The notes beneath the pieces are model-generated. The model ran no database searches. It had not been told where the DNA came from and saw nothing but the letters and a program-made list of their open reading frames with translations. 64,000 nucleotides of DNA from Ralstonia sp. UBA689. GTDB taxonomy: Bacteria; Pseudomonadota; Gammaproteobacteria; Burkholderiales; Burkholderiaceae. A program made the translations under genes and the position numbers. How positions within the stretch are numbered: the stretch's first letter is position 1; the number at the start of each line of letters is the position of its first letter. Below are positions 41,426-50,605 of this stretch, one piece after another. Location: assembly GCF_002298975.1 (NCBI RefSeq), contig NZ_DBMV01000045.1:202681-266680 (forward strand). The letters are read 5' to 3'.

Positions 41426-43357
41426 ATGGGTTGGATCAAGCGCTTGCCGGTCTCGACAATTCTGACTGGCGGATTCCTGATCGTGGCCGCCATGGGCGCG
41501 GCCATCGGTGGTTTGGGCATCGTCACGATTACGCAGTTGACCCACGCCAGCGAAGAGCTGGCGCAGAAGCAGATGCGTGCCATCACGCAGATGGGCAGCG
41601 CCGCCAACAGCCTGGCGCATGCCAGCCGCGCGCAGACCGCGCTGTTGATCGCCACGACCATCACCGAGCGCAAGACGCTCAGCGGTCAGATCGGCGACAG
41701 CATGCAGCACCTGAAGGACGGCGTGGACAACGTGCGCCCGCTGTTCGTCTCGGATGAAGGCAAGAAGATGATCCGCGAGGTGGAGGCCATCTACCCCGTG
41801 TGGAGCAAGCGCATGAATGACTTCGTTGCGCTGATGGACAAACAGGGCCTGGACCCGACCCAGTTCGACAGCCGCGTCACAGCCGAGAACGTCGGCCTGC
41901 TGGACGACACGGCGGCGTTTGAGAAAACGCTCGACAAGATGGTCAAGCGCGTGGAGGAGGTGTCCGCAGCATCCACCGTCAAGGCGCGTGAAGACGCGCA
42001 GCGCTCACGCCTGGTGATGATGGTGCTCGCGTGTGCCGGTGCGCTGATCGGTATCGTGCTGGGCCTGGTGATCGCGCGCCGGCTGTCGCGCCAGTTGGGT
42101 GGCGAGCCTTCGTACGCCGCCGAGATCGCCCGCCGCATCGCCGCCGGCGACTTGGCCGTGCACGTACAGACCCGCCCCGGCGACCGCGACAGCATGCTGT
42201 TTGCGATGGCACAGATGCAGCAGCACTTGACCGGCACCATCAGCAATATCAAGAGCTCGGCTGACTCCATTGCCAGCGCGACCAAGCAGATTGCCGCCGG
42301 CAATGCGGATCTGTCGCAACGCACGGAAGAGCAGGCCAGCTCGCTGGAGGAAACGGCTTCCAGCATGGAAGAGCTGACCAGCATCGTGAAGCAGAACGCC
42401 GACAACGCGCGCCAGGCCAGTCAGCTTGCCGGCAACGCGTCGAGCATTGCGGTCAAGGGCGGCGAGGTGGTGGGCCGCGTGGTCGACACCATGGCCGGTA
42501 TCGACGCGAGCAGCAAGAAGATTGCGGACATCATCGGCGTGATCGAAGGGATTGCTTTTCAGACCAACATCCTGGCGCTGAATGCGGCGGTGGAAGCGGC
42601 CCGCGCCGGCGAGCAGGGACGTGGCTTTGCCGTCGTGGCAGGCGAGGTGCGCAGCCTGGCGCAGCGGTCGGCCACGGCCGCCAAGGAGATCAAGGAGTTG
42701 ATCGGTGATTCCGTGGGGCGCGTGCGCAACGGCTCGGCCCTGGTGGCGGAGGCGGGCAGCGTGATCAACGAGGTGGTTGTAGCCGTCAAGCGCGTGACCG
42801 ACATCATGGGCGAGATTTCCGCCGCGTCGGACGAACAAAGTTCCGGCATTGAACAGGTCAACCAGGCCGTGAACCAGATGGACGAGGTGACGCAGCAGAA
42901 CGCCGCGCTGGTCGAGCAGGCCGCCGCCGCCGCGCTGTCGCTGGAGGAACAGGCGCAACTGCTGCGCAATGCCGTGTCGTCTTTCCGCACCGACGCATCG
43001 GCCGAGCTTGCAGCACATGCGGCGCAAGCGGCTTCTTATGTGCCGGCCGAGGTCGCCAAGCCGGTGGTGCGAAGCGAAGTCCGCCCCGAGGGCAAGACGG
43101 AGGTCGTCCGTTCGGTCGCCCGCGCGATTGCTTCGCGCAAATCGGACCGGTCGGCCAAGCCGGTGCCGACTGGTGCCGAGGCACCGACTGCGGCCGAAGC
43201 GCCCGCCGTTGCGTCGGATCAAGTCGAAAAAGAGCTGCATGAGGCACATTCAACGACTGTGCCTGCAGTGGCCGCCGCCGTTTCGATGGCTGTTGCGGCG
43301 CCAGCCCTCAAGCTGTCCGCCGCTTCTGCCGATGATGATGAATGGAGCACGTTCTGA
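41426..43357 (+). CDS. Methyl-accepting chemotaxis protein (second of a tandem pair)
   Basis: This 643-residue receptor has helix one STILTGGFLIVAAMGAAIGGLGIV, a periplasmic four-helix-type sensor different from that of the preceding receptor, helix two LVMMVLACAGALIGIVLGLVIA, a HAMP domain and a signalling domain. The signalling part (residues about 270-510) is nearly identical to that of the first receptor, including the tip. It ends in EWSTF, a CheR/CheB-binding-like pentapeptide. The ligand is unknown. It has its own sigma-28-like promoter at 41358, and cheR follows after 126 bases. Confidence 0.95.
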   Translation: MGWIKRLPVSTILTGGFLIVAAMGAAIGGLGIVTITQLTHASEELAQKQMRAITQMGSAANSLAHASRAQTALLIATTITERKTLSGQIGDSMQHLKDGVDNVRPLFVSDEGKKMIREVEAIYPVWSKRMNDFVALMDKQGLDPTQFDSRVTAENVGLLDDTAAFEKTLDKMVKRVEEVSAASTVKAREDAQRSRLVMMVLACAGALIGIVLGLVIARRLSRQLGGEPSYAAEIARRIAAGDLAVHVQTRPGDRDSMLFAMAQMQQHLTGTISNIKSSADSIASATKQIAAGNADLSQRTEEQASSLEETASSMEELTSIVKQNADNARQASQLAGNASSIAVKGGEVVGRVVDTMAGIDASSKKIADIIGVIEGIAFQTNILALNAAVEAARAGEQGRGFAVVAGEVRSLAQRSATAAKEIKELIGDSVGRVRNGSALVAEAGSVINEVVVAVKRVTDIMGEISAASDEQSSGIEQVNQAVNQMDEVTQQNAALVEQAAAAALSLEEQAQLLRNAVSSFRTDASAELAAHAAQAASYVPAEVAKPVVRSEVRPEGKTEVVRSVARAIASRKSDRSAKPVPTGAEAPTAAEAPAVASDQVEKELHEAHSTTVPAVAAAVSMAVAAPALKLSAASADDDEWSTF

Positions 43358-43483
43358 CGCCTGCGCCTCGCCCGGATCACATACAGCACCCAGGCGTGGC
43401 ACTCGCGGTAACGGTGCCCACCATCGACTGAAAGCGGGCACCGAGACCCGCGCAATTACGGGGTAGTTACGAGGTAGCAATAC

Positions 43484-44365
43484 ATGGCACAAACCTTGGC
43501 GCCAGTTTCGCCGACGCTCGCGTCGCGTGAGTTTTCGTTCACGGCGGAAGATTTCGCCCGCATCCGCAGCCTGATCTATCGCCGTGTCGGCATCTCGTTG
43601 TCCGATCGCAAGAGCGAGATGGTCTACAGCCGTCTGGCCCGCCGCCTGCGCGTGGTCAACCTCGGCTCGTTCCGCGATTACCTCGACGCGCTGGAGAACG
43701 GCCACTTGCCTGACGAGTGGGAAGCCTTCACCAACGCGCTCACCACCAACCTGACCGCGTTCTTTCGCGAACAGCATCACTTTCCGCTTCTGGCCGAGCA
43801 CGCCAAGGGCAAGCGCACGCCGTTCTCGGTGTGGTGCTCGGCGTCTTCCACGGGTGAGGAGCCGTATTCGATCGCCATTACGCTGGCCGAGACCTTCGGC
43901 ACGATGAACCCGGGGCAGGTGAGCGTGGTCGCCTCCGACGTGGATACCAACGCGCTCGCGCGTGCCCGCGCCGGCATTTACCCGATGGAGCGCGTGTCGG
44001 CGTTGTCTGCCGACCGGCTCAAGAAGTATTTCCTGCGCGGTACTGGCAAGCAGGAAGGCTATGCCCGCGTGCGCCCTGAGCTGCAGGCCATGATCGACTT
44101 TCGGCAGATCAACCTGCTCGACCGCGATTGGCCGCTCACGCAAAAGTTCGACGTGATCTTCTGCCGCAACGTGATGATCTATTTCGATAAGCCGACGCAG
44201 GCCAAGATTCTGGAGCACTTTGTCGATGTGATGAAGCCGGACGGCCTGCTGTTTGCCGGCCATTCGGAGAGCTTCCTGCAGGTCAGCAAGGCATGGTCGC
44301 TGCGGGGCAAGACCGTGTACGAAATCGCACCCGAGGTGCGCGCGAAGATGACGGGGGCGCGATGA
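43484..44365 (+). CDS. cheR: Chemotaxis protein methyltransferase CheR
   Basis: CheR (293 residues) has an N-terminal helical domain (FARIRSLIYRRVGISLSDRKSEMVYSRLARRLR) and a SAM-dependent methyltransferase domain with VWCSASSTGEEPYSIAITLAE, VASDVDTNALARARAGIYP and FDVIFCRNVMIYFD. It methylates receptor glutamates. Its stop overlaps the cheD start as ATGA, so the two are translationally coupled. Confidence 0.97.
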   Translation: MAQTLAPVSPTLASREFSFTAEDFARIRSLIYRRVGISLSDRKSEMVYSRLARRLRVVNLGSFRDYLDALENGHLPDEWEAFTNALTTNLTAFFREQHHFPLLAEHAKGKRTPFSVWCSASSTGEEPYSIAITLAETFGTMNPGQVSVVASDVDTNALARARAGIYPMERVSALSADRLKKYFLRGTGKQEGYARVRPELQAMIDFRQINLLDRDWPLTQKFDVIFCRNVMIYFDKPTQAKILEHFVDVMKPDGLLFAGHSESFLQVSKAWSLRGKTVYEIAPEVRAKMTGAR

Positions 44366-45075
44366 TCGAATTCGGCAAGAAGGCCGTGCCGCGTTCATCC
44401 GTGGCCGACATGGCACGCAACGATGGCGGCGCCAATAGCGGCATGAGCGCAGGTGCCATGGCCACGCTCGCACAGTCAGCCGCCAGCACGCACGCGTATT
44501 ACGACACCACCTTCAGCCGCCGCGCCATGAAGGTGCTGCCTGGCGAGTACTACGTCACCACCGAAGACCTGATGCTGGTGACGGTGCTCGGCTCGTGCGT
44601 GTCGGCCTGCGTACGTGACAAGATTCTCGGCATCGGTGGCATGAACCACTTCATGCTGCCTTCGCGCAACGAGGGGGAGTCGATCCTTTCGCCCTCCATG
44701 CGCTACGGCACGCACGCCATGGAAGTGCTGCTCAACCAGCTCTACAGGGCTGGTGCGCGCCGCGAACACCTGGAGATCAAGGTGTTTGGCGGCGCGGCCG
44801 TGCTGGCCGGCATGAGCACGCTGGACGTGGGCGAGCGCAACGGCAAGTTCGTGCTCGAATTCCTGCGCAACGAAGGGCTGCCCGTGGCGGCCAAGGACCT
44901 GTTTGACGTGCATCCGCGCAAGGTCTACTTCGTGCCGTCCACCGGCCAGATCATGGTGCGCAAGTTGCGCTCCCAAGGCTCGGCGGCCGACCTGGACAGC
45001 GAAGCGCAATACGCCAGCAAGCTGTCGAAATCCATTGCGACGAAGCCAACTTCGCGCCTGCAACTGTTTACGTAA
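44362..45075 (+). CDS. cheD: Chemoreceptor glutamine deamidase CheD
   Basis: CheD (237 residues) has a non-conserved N-terminal extension of about 55 residues before the domain. The catalytic cysteine is in TVLGSCVSACVRD and the histidine in GGMNHFMLP, with KVFGGAAVLAG further on. It deamidates receptor glutamines. The ATG at 44362 overlaps the cheR stop. It follows the order R-D-B seen in many beta-proteobacteria. Confidence 0.96.
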   Translation: MIEFGKKAVPRSSVADMARNDGGANSGMSAGAMATLAQSAASTHAYYDTTFSRRAMKVLPGEYYVTTEDLMLVTVLGSCVSACVRDKILGIGGMNHFMLPSRNEGESILSPSMRYGTHAMEVLLNQLYRAGARREHLEIKVFGGAAVLAGMSTLDVGERNGKFVLEFLRNEGLPVAAKDLFDVHPRKVYFVPSTGQIMVRKLRSQGSAADLDSEAQYASKLSKSIATKPTSRLQLFT

Positions 45076-45104
45076 TCCCGTAAATCCTGAGACTTGCTTC
45101 CAAC

Positions 45105-46244
45105 ATGAACGACAAACGCAAGATTCAGGTGCTGTGCATCGACGATTCCGCACTGATCCGCAGCATCCTGAAGGAAATCATCAACAGCCAGCCCGATATG
45201 GAAGTGGTGGGCGTGGCGCCGGACCCGATCATCGCGCGCGACCTGATCAAGCAGACCCATCCGGACGTACTCACGCTGGACGTCGAAATGCCGAAGATGG
45301 ACGGCCTCGACTTCCTGGAAAAGCTCATGCGCCTGCGCCCGACGCCGGTGGTGATGATCTCGTCGCTGACCGAGCGCGGCTCCGAAGCCACGCTGCGCGC
45401 GCTGGAGCTGGGCGCGGTGGACTTTGTCGCCAAGCCCAAGCTGGGCATGCGCGACGGCATGAACGAATACGCCGACCAGATCGCCGACAAGATCCGCGCG
45501 GCGGCCCGGGCCAAGCTTCGGCCCCGCACAGCGGCACCTGCCGTCGCGCCTGCGCCGACGCACGCCGCACATGTTCGCGCAGAACCCGGGACAGCTCCGC
45601 ATATGAGTGCTCCGGCCGCTCTGGCCACCCCCGCGCGTACCCATTTCTCGTCGACGGAAAAGCTCATCATCGTGGGGGCTTCCACCGGCGGCACCGAGGC
45701 CATCAAGGATTTCCTGCTGGAGATGCCGCCCGACTGCCCCGGCATCCTGATCGTGCAGCACATGCCGGCCGGCTTCACCACGTCGTTCGCCAAGCGGCTG
45801 GACGGCCTGTGCCGCATCCGCGTGAAAGAGGCGGTGCACGGCGAGCGCGTGCTGCCCGGCCACGCCTACATCGCCCCGGGCGACATGCACCTGTCGCTGG
45901 GCCGCAGCGGCGCCAACTACGTCACCGAACTGGACCAGGGCCCGCCGGTCAACCGTCACCGCCCGGCGGTGGACGTGCTGTTCCGCTCTGCCGCGCGCAA
46001 CGCCGGCGCCAACGCGCTGGGCGTGATCCTGACCGGCATGGGCAAGGACGGCGCGGCCGGCATGCTGGAAATGCGCAACGCAGGTGCATATAACGTCGCT
46101 CAGGATGAGGCGTCGTGCGTGGTCTACGGCATGCCCAAGGAAGCCGTGGCCCACGGCGGCGTGCACGAGGTCCTGCCGCTGTCGCAGATCGGCCCGCACG
46201 TGCTGGCCAAGCTGTCGGCCCATGGTCGTGTGACTCGTGTGTAA
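45105..46244 (+). CDS. cheB: Chemotaxis methylesterase CheB
   Basis: CheB (379 residues) has a receiver domain (CIDDSALIRSILKEII, phosphorylated Asp in LTLDVEMPKMDG, Lys in AKPKLG) and an Ala/Pro/His-rich linker (residues about 140-180). The esterase domain has Ser in GASTGGTEAI, His in IVQHMPAGFT and Asp in GMGKDGAAGM. It removes methyl groups from receptors when phosphorylated by CheA. It starts 29 bases after cheD. Confidence 0.97.
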   Translation: MNDKRKIQVLCIDDSALIRSILKEIINSQPDMEVVGVAPDPIIARDLIKQTHPDVLTLDVEMPKMDGLDFLEKLMRLRPTPVVMISSLTERGSEATLRALELGAVDFVAKPKLGMRDGMNEYADQIADKIRAAARAKLRPRTAAPAVAPAPTHAAHVRAEPGTAPHMSAPAALATPARTHFSSTEKLIIVGASTGGTEAIKDFLLEMPPDCPGILIVQHMPAGFTTSFAKRLDGLCRIRVKEAVHGERVLPGHAYIAPGDMHLSLGRSGANYVTELDQGPPVNRHRPAVDVLFRSAARNAGANALGVILTGMGKDGAAGMLEMRNAGAYNVAQDEASCVVYGMPKEAVAHGGVHEVLPLSQIGPHVLAKLSAHGRVTRV

Positions 46245-46393
46245 CGTATAACGTGCAGGTCCGGTGGTTGCGGGGCGCAGCAGTTGGGCGCCCTGCGGCG
46301 TTCCAGCGCTCAAGAAACGGCTCCAGGCGCCGATAACACTGCCAAGGTAGTCCCGAAACCCCCCAATTCAGTTAGTTTGCGGAGATTGTGTCC

Positions 46394-46798
46394 ATGGACA
46401 AGAGCCAGTTCCGATTCCTCGTCGTCGACGATTTCCCGACGATGCGCCGGATCGTGCGTAACCTGCTCAAGGAACTCGGTTTTTCCAACGTCGACGAGGC
46501 CGAAGACGGTGCTGCCGGCCTGGCCAAGGTCAAGGAGGGCCGGTTCGATTTCGTGATTTCGGACTGGAACATGCCGAACATGGATGGCCTGCAGATGCTG
46601 CAGAGCATCCGCGCCGATGCCAACCCCATCATCAGCAAGCTGCCCGTGCTGATGGTGACGGCCGAAGCCAAGAAGGAAAACATCATTGCCGCTGCCCAGG
46701 CCGGCGCCAACGGCTATGTGGTCAAGCCGTTTACCGCCGCCACGCTGGACGAGAAGCTGGGCAAGATCTTCGAGAAGATGGAAAAAGCGGGGGCGTAA
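46394..46798 (+). CDS. cheY: Chemotaxis response regulator CheY
   Basis: CheY (134 residues) has FLVVDDFPTMRRIVRNLLKELGF, phosphorylated Asp in FVISDWNMPNMDG, Thr in MVTAEAKKENI and Lys in VVKPFTAATLDEKL. Phospho-CheY binds FliM to switch motor direction. The ATG at 46394 is nine bases from GGAG; a GTG at 46388 is too close to it. The stop overlaps the cheZ start (TAATG). Confidence 0.97.
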   Translation: MDKSQFRFLVVDDFPTMRRIVRNLLKELGFSNVDEAEDGAAGLAKVKEGRFDFVISDWNMPNMDGLQMLQSIRADANPIISKLPVLMVTAEAKKENIIAAAQAGANGYVVKPFTAATLDEKLGKIFEKMEKAGA

Positions 46799-47469
46799 TG
46801 AGCGAAATGCATGATGGTGCTCACCCTGGCGCCCTCGCGAGCGCAGCCGAAAGCGTCAACCCGGCCGACATGCCGGAAATGCTCCAGCGCATTGGGCATC
46901 TCACGCGCATGCTGCGCGAGAGCATGCGCGAGCTGGGCCTGGACAAGGGTGTGGAGAAGGCTGCGTCGGCCATCCCCGATGCGCGCGACCGCCTGAACTA
47001 CATCGCCAACATGACCGAGCAGGCGGCCACCCGCGTGCTCAACGCCATTGACGCGGCCCGCCCCGTGCAGGATGCACTCGAATCCGACGCCGAGGCGCTC
47101 GTTACCCGCTGGCAATCGTGGATGGACCGCCAACTGGGTGATGAAGAAATTCGCGATCTGGTCGGCCAGACCAACGGCTTCCTGCGCAGCGTCCCGCAAA
47201 AGACGCGCGACACGAACCAGCAGCTCATGGAAATCCTGATGGCCCAGGATTTCCAGGACCTGACCGGCCAGGTGATCAAGAAGGTGCTGGATGTTGTCCA
47301 GCTCATCGAGAGCCAGCTTGTCGGCATCCTGCTCGACAATGCGCCGGAACATCTGCGCGTGGAAGTGGGGTCGACGCTGCTCAACGGCCCGCAGATCAAT
47401 CCGGATCATCCGGACGTGGTCGCCAACCAGGAACAGGTCGACGACCTGCTGGAAAGCCTGGGGTTCTAA
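46798..47469 (+). CDS. cheZ: Chemotaxis phosphatase CheZ
   Basis: CheZ (223 residues) is a helical hairpin protein that dephosphorylates CheY. The catalytic stretch MAQDFQDLTGQVIKKVLDVVQ has the conserved Asp and Gln, and the C-terminal NQEQVDDLLESLGF is the CheY-tethering peptide. Its start overlaps the cheY stop. It is the last gene of the chemotaxis block here. In many relatives flhB follows soon; in this window 13.4 kb of other genes intervene. Confidence 0.97.
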   Translation: MSEMHDGAHPGALASAAESVNPADMPEMLQRIGHLTRMLRESMRELGLDKGVEKAASAIPDARDRLNYIANMTEQAATRVLNAIDAARPVQDALESDAEALVTRWQSWMDRQLGDEEIRDLVGQTNGFLRSVPQKTRDTNQQLMEILMAQDFQDLTGQVIKKVLDVVQLIESQLVGILLDNAPEHLRVEVGSTLLNGPQINPDHPDVVANQEQVDDLLESLGF

Positions 47470-47569
47470 ATCTGCATTGCTGCGGGCCCTGCGCCCTCGC
47501 TTGGCGCGGGCACCGGCATTTGTCCACTTGGTCCGCCACAGGCGGGCGGCCGTGTCTGGTCGACGTGCC

Positions 47570-48586
47570 TCAGTGGTTCCCTAGCGCGGCTTGGGCCAGC
47601 ATGGCTTCGATCTGCGCATCCTTTTCCTCCCAAAGCTGCGCAAGCCAGCGGTGAAACTCGCTGCGGAACGCCGCATCGGCGGTGTAGTCGCCCGCGCAGA
47701 GGCCGGCTGGGATGGGCAGTTCGCGGATGTGCACCATCACGCGGCCAGCCCGGCCGCTCGCCAGCGTCCAGAAGCTGGGCGTGCCATCCGGATAGGCAAT
47801 GCTGACGTCCAGCAGCGCCTGGAATTGTTCGCCCATGGCGTTGAGCGCCAGGGCCATCGCCCCAGCCTTCGGCTTGAGCAGATGGCGGTATGGTGACGAC
47901 TGCTCCCGATGCTTGGCCGCGGTGTAGCGCGTGCCCTCTGCAAAATTCATGACGCTGGTGGGCACGTGGGCAAACTTGGCGCAGGCGCGCCGCGTGGTAT
48001 CGCGATCTTGATCGCGCAGTTCCGGATGCTTGCGCAATGTCGAGCGCGAGTGCCTGCGCATGAACGGAAAATCCAGTGCCCACCAAGCCAGTCCGATCAC
48101 AGGTACATAGATCAACTGCTGCTTGAGGAAGAACTTCAGCAGCGGTATGCGCCGGTTCAACACGCGCTGCAGCACGAAGATATCGACCCAGGAGCGGTGG
48201 TTGCAGTTGACGAGGTACCAGCCGGCGTAGCGCAAATCACTGACGCCTTCCACGCTCCAGGGCTCGCGTTGCAGTAGGCCGATCCACACGTCGTTGCAAC
48301 TGATCCAGCTTGTGGCGATGCGATTGAGCAGCGGGTCGATCCGCCGCCGTACCGCTGCCGCCGGCACAAGCAGCTTGAACAAGGCGAGCAGGAACAGCGG
48401 CATGCTCCAGAACACGGTGTTGAGTGCCAGCAAGAGCAGACTGAGCAGTCCCAATCCGCAGGCCTGTAGCGAGCGGATCAACGGTGTGTTTGGCGTAGGC
48501 GGCGGCGATGAAGGCCGCGTGGGTTCGGATATCGAGGGCACGATGGCGCGTCTGGACCGGGATGGGTTGATATTAGGCATGACCAA
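47570..48586 (-). CDS. Membrane 1-acyl-glycerol-3-phosphate-type acyltransferase (PlsC family)
   Basis: This 338-residue protein has a basic, proline-rich N-terminus, one or two helices (LQACGLGLLSLLLLALNTVFWSMPLFLLALFKLL) and the PlsC acyltransferase motifs NHRSWVDI (His-x4-Asp) and NFAEGTRYT, with LKPKAGAMALALNAM. It resembles the YihG-like branch that adjusts phospholipid acyl composition. It is convergent with cheZ and stands alone. Confidence 0.9.
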   Translation of the reverse strand: MVMPNINPSRSRRAIVPSISEPTRPSSPPPTPNTPLIRSLQACGLGLLSLLLLALNTVFWSMPLFLLALFKLLVPAAAVRRRIDPLLNRIATSWISCNDVWIGLLQREPWSVEGVSDLRYAGWYLVNCNHRSWVDIFVLQRVLNRRIPLLKFFLKQQLIYVPVIGLAWWALDFPFMRRHSRSTLRKHPELRDQDRDTTRRACAKFAHVPTSVMNFAEGTRYTAAKHREQSSPYRHLLKPKAGAMALALNAMGEQFQALLDVSIAYPDGTPSFWTLASGRAGRVMVHIRELPIPAGLCAGDYTADAAFRSEFHRWLAQLWEEKDAQIEAMLAQAALGNH

Positions 48587-48952
48587 CAGTGTCGTGCAGA
48601 CGTTGTCGCGATGCCTTGGCCTGCATCAGGAAACATGATGCCTCGAAGCATCGGCGTCGAACATTCTGCCTTGCTCGATGGCTCGCGACGCTGATGGTGA
48701 CGGCATGCGCGGCGGCGTGGCAACTTGCGGCGATGACACGACCTGGGCGGATCTTGCAGGCGATCAGAAGGATGCCAAGAGCCGTGATATCCCAATGGTA
48801 TTTCCCTGCCCGCCGTAGGGACGTTTGCACCTTATAACGGCTCACAAAGCCTTGCCCTGATTGGCGTCAAGGCTTGAAGCGGCATTCATTCCTACCATGG
48901 TCATGGCCTCTTGGCGCCACTGTTCTCACTCCTTTTGATTTGAGGTATCGAC
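48587..48952. other. Intergenic stretch before the cytochrome gene
   Basis: About 365 bases hold only short overlapping frames on both strands, with no recognisable domain or codon pattern. A minus-strand frame has a short hydrophobic piece (WDITALGILLIACKIRPGRV) but no supporting ribosome site. I see no gene here. Confidence 0.5.
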
Positions 48953-49372
48953 GTGCTCATACGACCTATCACCATTGCTGCCCTTGTGGGGTTCACCTTG
49001 CTGACGGCATGCAGCAAAAACGAAACTGCTTCGGCAGCCTCCACCGTCGCTGCGCCCTCTGCAACTGTGGCTGCAGCGCCCGCACCGGCGCAAGCAACGC
49101 AGGCCGCCGCCGGCGGTGTCGAGAAGGGAGAGAAGGTCTATAAGTCCACCTGTGCGATGTGCCACGGCACCGGTGCCGGCGGCGCGCCGATGTTCAAATC
49201 GAAGGACGATTGGGCCCCTCGCATCGCGCAGGGCAAGGACACCCTTTACGATCACGCGCTGCACGGCTTCACGGGCAGCAAGGGTACGATGCCCGCGAAA
49301 GGCGGCAACGCATCGCTCAGCGATGACGACGTGAAGGCGGGGGTGGATTACATGACGTCGAAAGCGACGTAA
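48953..49372 (+). CDS. c-type cytochrome lipoprotein
   Basis: This 139-residue protein has a lipoprotein signal (ALVGFTLLTAC, lipobox cysteine about residue 20), an Ala/Pro-rich tether, and a class I cytochrome c domain with haem motif CAMCH. DHALHGFTGSKGTMPAKGGNASLSDDDV holds the distal methionine, as in cytochrome c5. It would be tethered in the periplasm and could carry electrons to AniA or NosZ; the neighbouring nos genes make this plausible. The start is a GTG at 48953 after TGAGGT. Confidence 0.88.
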   Translation: MLIRPITIAALVGFTLLTACSKNETASAASTVAAPSATVAAAPAPAQATQAAAGGVEKGEKVYKSTCAMCHGTGAGGAPMFKSKDDWAPRIAQGKDTLYDHALHGFTGSKGTMPAKGGNASLSDDDVKAGVDYMTSKAT

Positions 49373-49423
49373 CGACATCGCCCTCGGGCAGGTATGACGG
49401 CGCTCCTGGTGAGCGCCGTTTGT

Positions 49424-49774
49424 TTATGCTTGCAACAGCGGGTCGACCAGCACGGCATCAATCACGGCGCGCACGTTGGCCCAGGGCTCCGCGCTCGGGT
49501 GGGTCAGGCGATCTTCGCGCAGTACGTCCGACGCATCGTGCAGATGGTTCGGGAAGGTGGCAAGGGTGCGATGCAGCGGCGCGGTGTCGATGCGTAATTG
49601 CGCATCGCCCCAGCGCCACGCGATCGCGTATTCCGACGCAGCGGGGTAACGCAGCTCGAGCAGAACGCCGTTGTTGAGCGAGACCAGCAAGGCGTCCTGG
49701 CACAGCGTCGGGGGTTCAGCCAACACCGCACCGTAGTGCGCTTCCAGTGCCTCTTTGAGATCGAGGTGGTGCAT
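49424..49774 (-). CDS. TumE-like (DUF6516) possible toxin
   Basis: This 116-residue protein resembles the TumE/DUF6516 toxin family: VSLNNGVLLELRYPAASEYAIAWRWGDAQLRIDTAPLHRTLATFPNHLHD and EPWANVRAVIDAVL follow the family's order of strands and the conserved TFP.H.H stretch. TumE-type proteins pair with a small antitoxin. The ATG at 49774 lies two bases after the stop of the upstream 89-residue protein gene and is preceded by GGGAGG. The alternative is a small nos-linked protein of unknown role. The family match was made by eye. Confidence 0.5.
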   Translation of the reverse strand: MHHLDLKEALEAHYGAVLAEPPTLCQDALLVSLNNGVLLELRYPAASEYAIAWRWGDAQLRIDTAPLHRTLATFPNHLHDASDVLREDRLTHPSAEPWANVRAVIDAVLVDPLLQA

Positions 49775-49776
49775 GA

Positions 49777-50046
49777 TCAGCCTCCCATGCGCGCCAGCAG
49801 CGCCTTCAGTTCAGCGGTGACGTCTTGCCTGGCGGTAGCAAGCGCGAGTGAGCCGAGGTAATGCTCATAGGCCGGATGCTCCGGCAAGTCCGCCGCCGCG
49901 ATACGCGCCAGCAGATCACCTTCGTCGTTCACCCCATAGGGTTCGAGCAGCTTGCGCCGGATTTCCCGCAACTCGTAGGACAGGCGGCTGAGCTGCTCCA
50001 TCTGAACAGCATCATCGGGCGGTAGATTGGCAAAGTAATCGATCAT
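49777..50046 (-). CDS. Small helical protein, possible antitoxin partner
   Basis: This 89-residue charged helical protein begins MIDYFANLPPDDAVQMEQLSRLSYELREIRRKLLEPYG and contains DEGDLLARIAAADLPEHPAYEHYL. I recognise no known domain. Its stop is two bases from the start of the TumE-like gene, so they form a pair. It follows nosL by 19 bases on the same strand and could be cotranscribed with the nos operon. Confidence 0.65.
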   Translation of the reverse strand: MIDYFANLPPDDAVQMEQLSRLSYELREIRRKLLEPYGVNDEGDLLARIAAADLPEHPAYEHYLGSLALATARQDVTAELKALLARMGG

Positions 50047-50065
50047 TTCGTGTTCTCTGGGGCGG

Positions 50066-50605
50066 TTACATCTGGTGGTCTTTCAGTACGCCACCGTCGA
50101 GCTGCGCCATTTGGGGCGTAATTTCATTGAACTTGTAAACCTTGCCGCCTTGATGCATGGCGAAGGCGTCGGCATCGGCCTGCGTGGCAAAGGACGCAAA
50201 TGTGGCGCCCATCGATCCGCGCGCCTTCGATCCGACCACGTAGAACGCGGTGCGGGCGTCGATCCAGTGGCCCTGCGGCGTGTTCCAGTCTGTCTTGGCC
50301 ATGTCTTGCACGTACATGGCGAGCATGTGTCGCTGTTGTTCGGGGCGCAGCACGATCGAGAACAGCTCGATGGTGTCGCAGAAGAAGTCGGGGCCGCCTT
50401 TGTCATACAGAATCTGCGCCTTCGGGCCGGGGAAGTCGGCCACCGTCATGCCGTCGAGGCTGCAGGGTGTGTCGCGAGTGAGTTCGACCGGATCAGGCGT
50501 GGAGGTGGCGCTTTGGCAACCGGCCAGGACGATTGCGGTAGCGAACAGGGCTGTGCGCACACGGCGGCGCAGAGTGGATACGGAAGGTTGCAGGGTGGGT
50601 TTCAT
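50066..50605 (-). CDS. nosL: Copper lipoprotein NosL
   Basis: NosL (179 residues) has a lipoprotein signal with lipobox LAGC. The domain has TPCSLDGMTVADFPGPKAQILYDKGGPDFFCDTIELF and the C-terminal GGKVYKFNEITPQMAQLDGGV. Known NosL proteins deliver Cu(I) to the NosZ assembly machinery. The ATG at 50605 (MKPTLQ) overlaps the nosY stop as ATGA and follows GGAG; a start five codons earlier is less likely. It is the last clearly nos-related gene of the operon. Confidence 0.93.
   Translation of the reverse strand: MKPTLQPSVSTLRRRVRTALFATAIVLAGCQSATSTPDPVELTRDTPCSLDGMTVADFPGPKAQILYDKGGPDFFCDTIELFSIVLRPEQQRHMLAMYVQDMAKTDWNTPQGHWIDARTAFYVVGSKARGSMGATFASFATQADADAFAMHQGGKVYKFNEITPQMAQLDGGVLKDHQM

Noticed and set aside
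44925..46313. 462-codon open frame on the minus strand
   Set aside because: It is antisense to cheD and cheB, with shadow-type composition.
48573..48845. Overlapping small frames on both strands
   Set aside because: No ribosome site, no domain, and both strands look equally weak.
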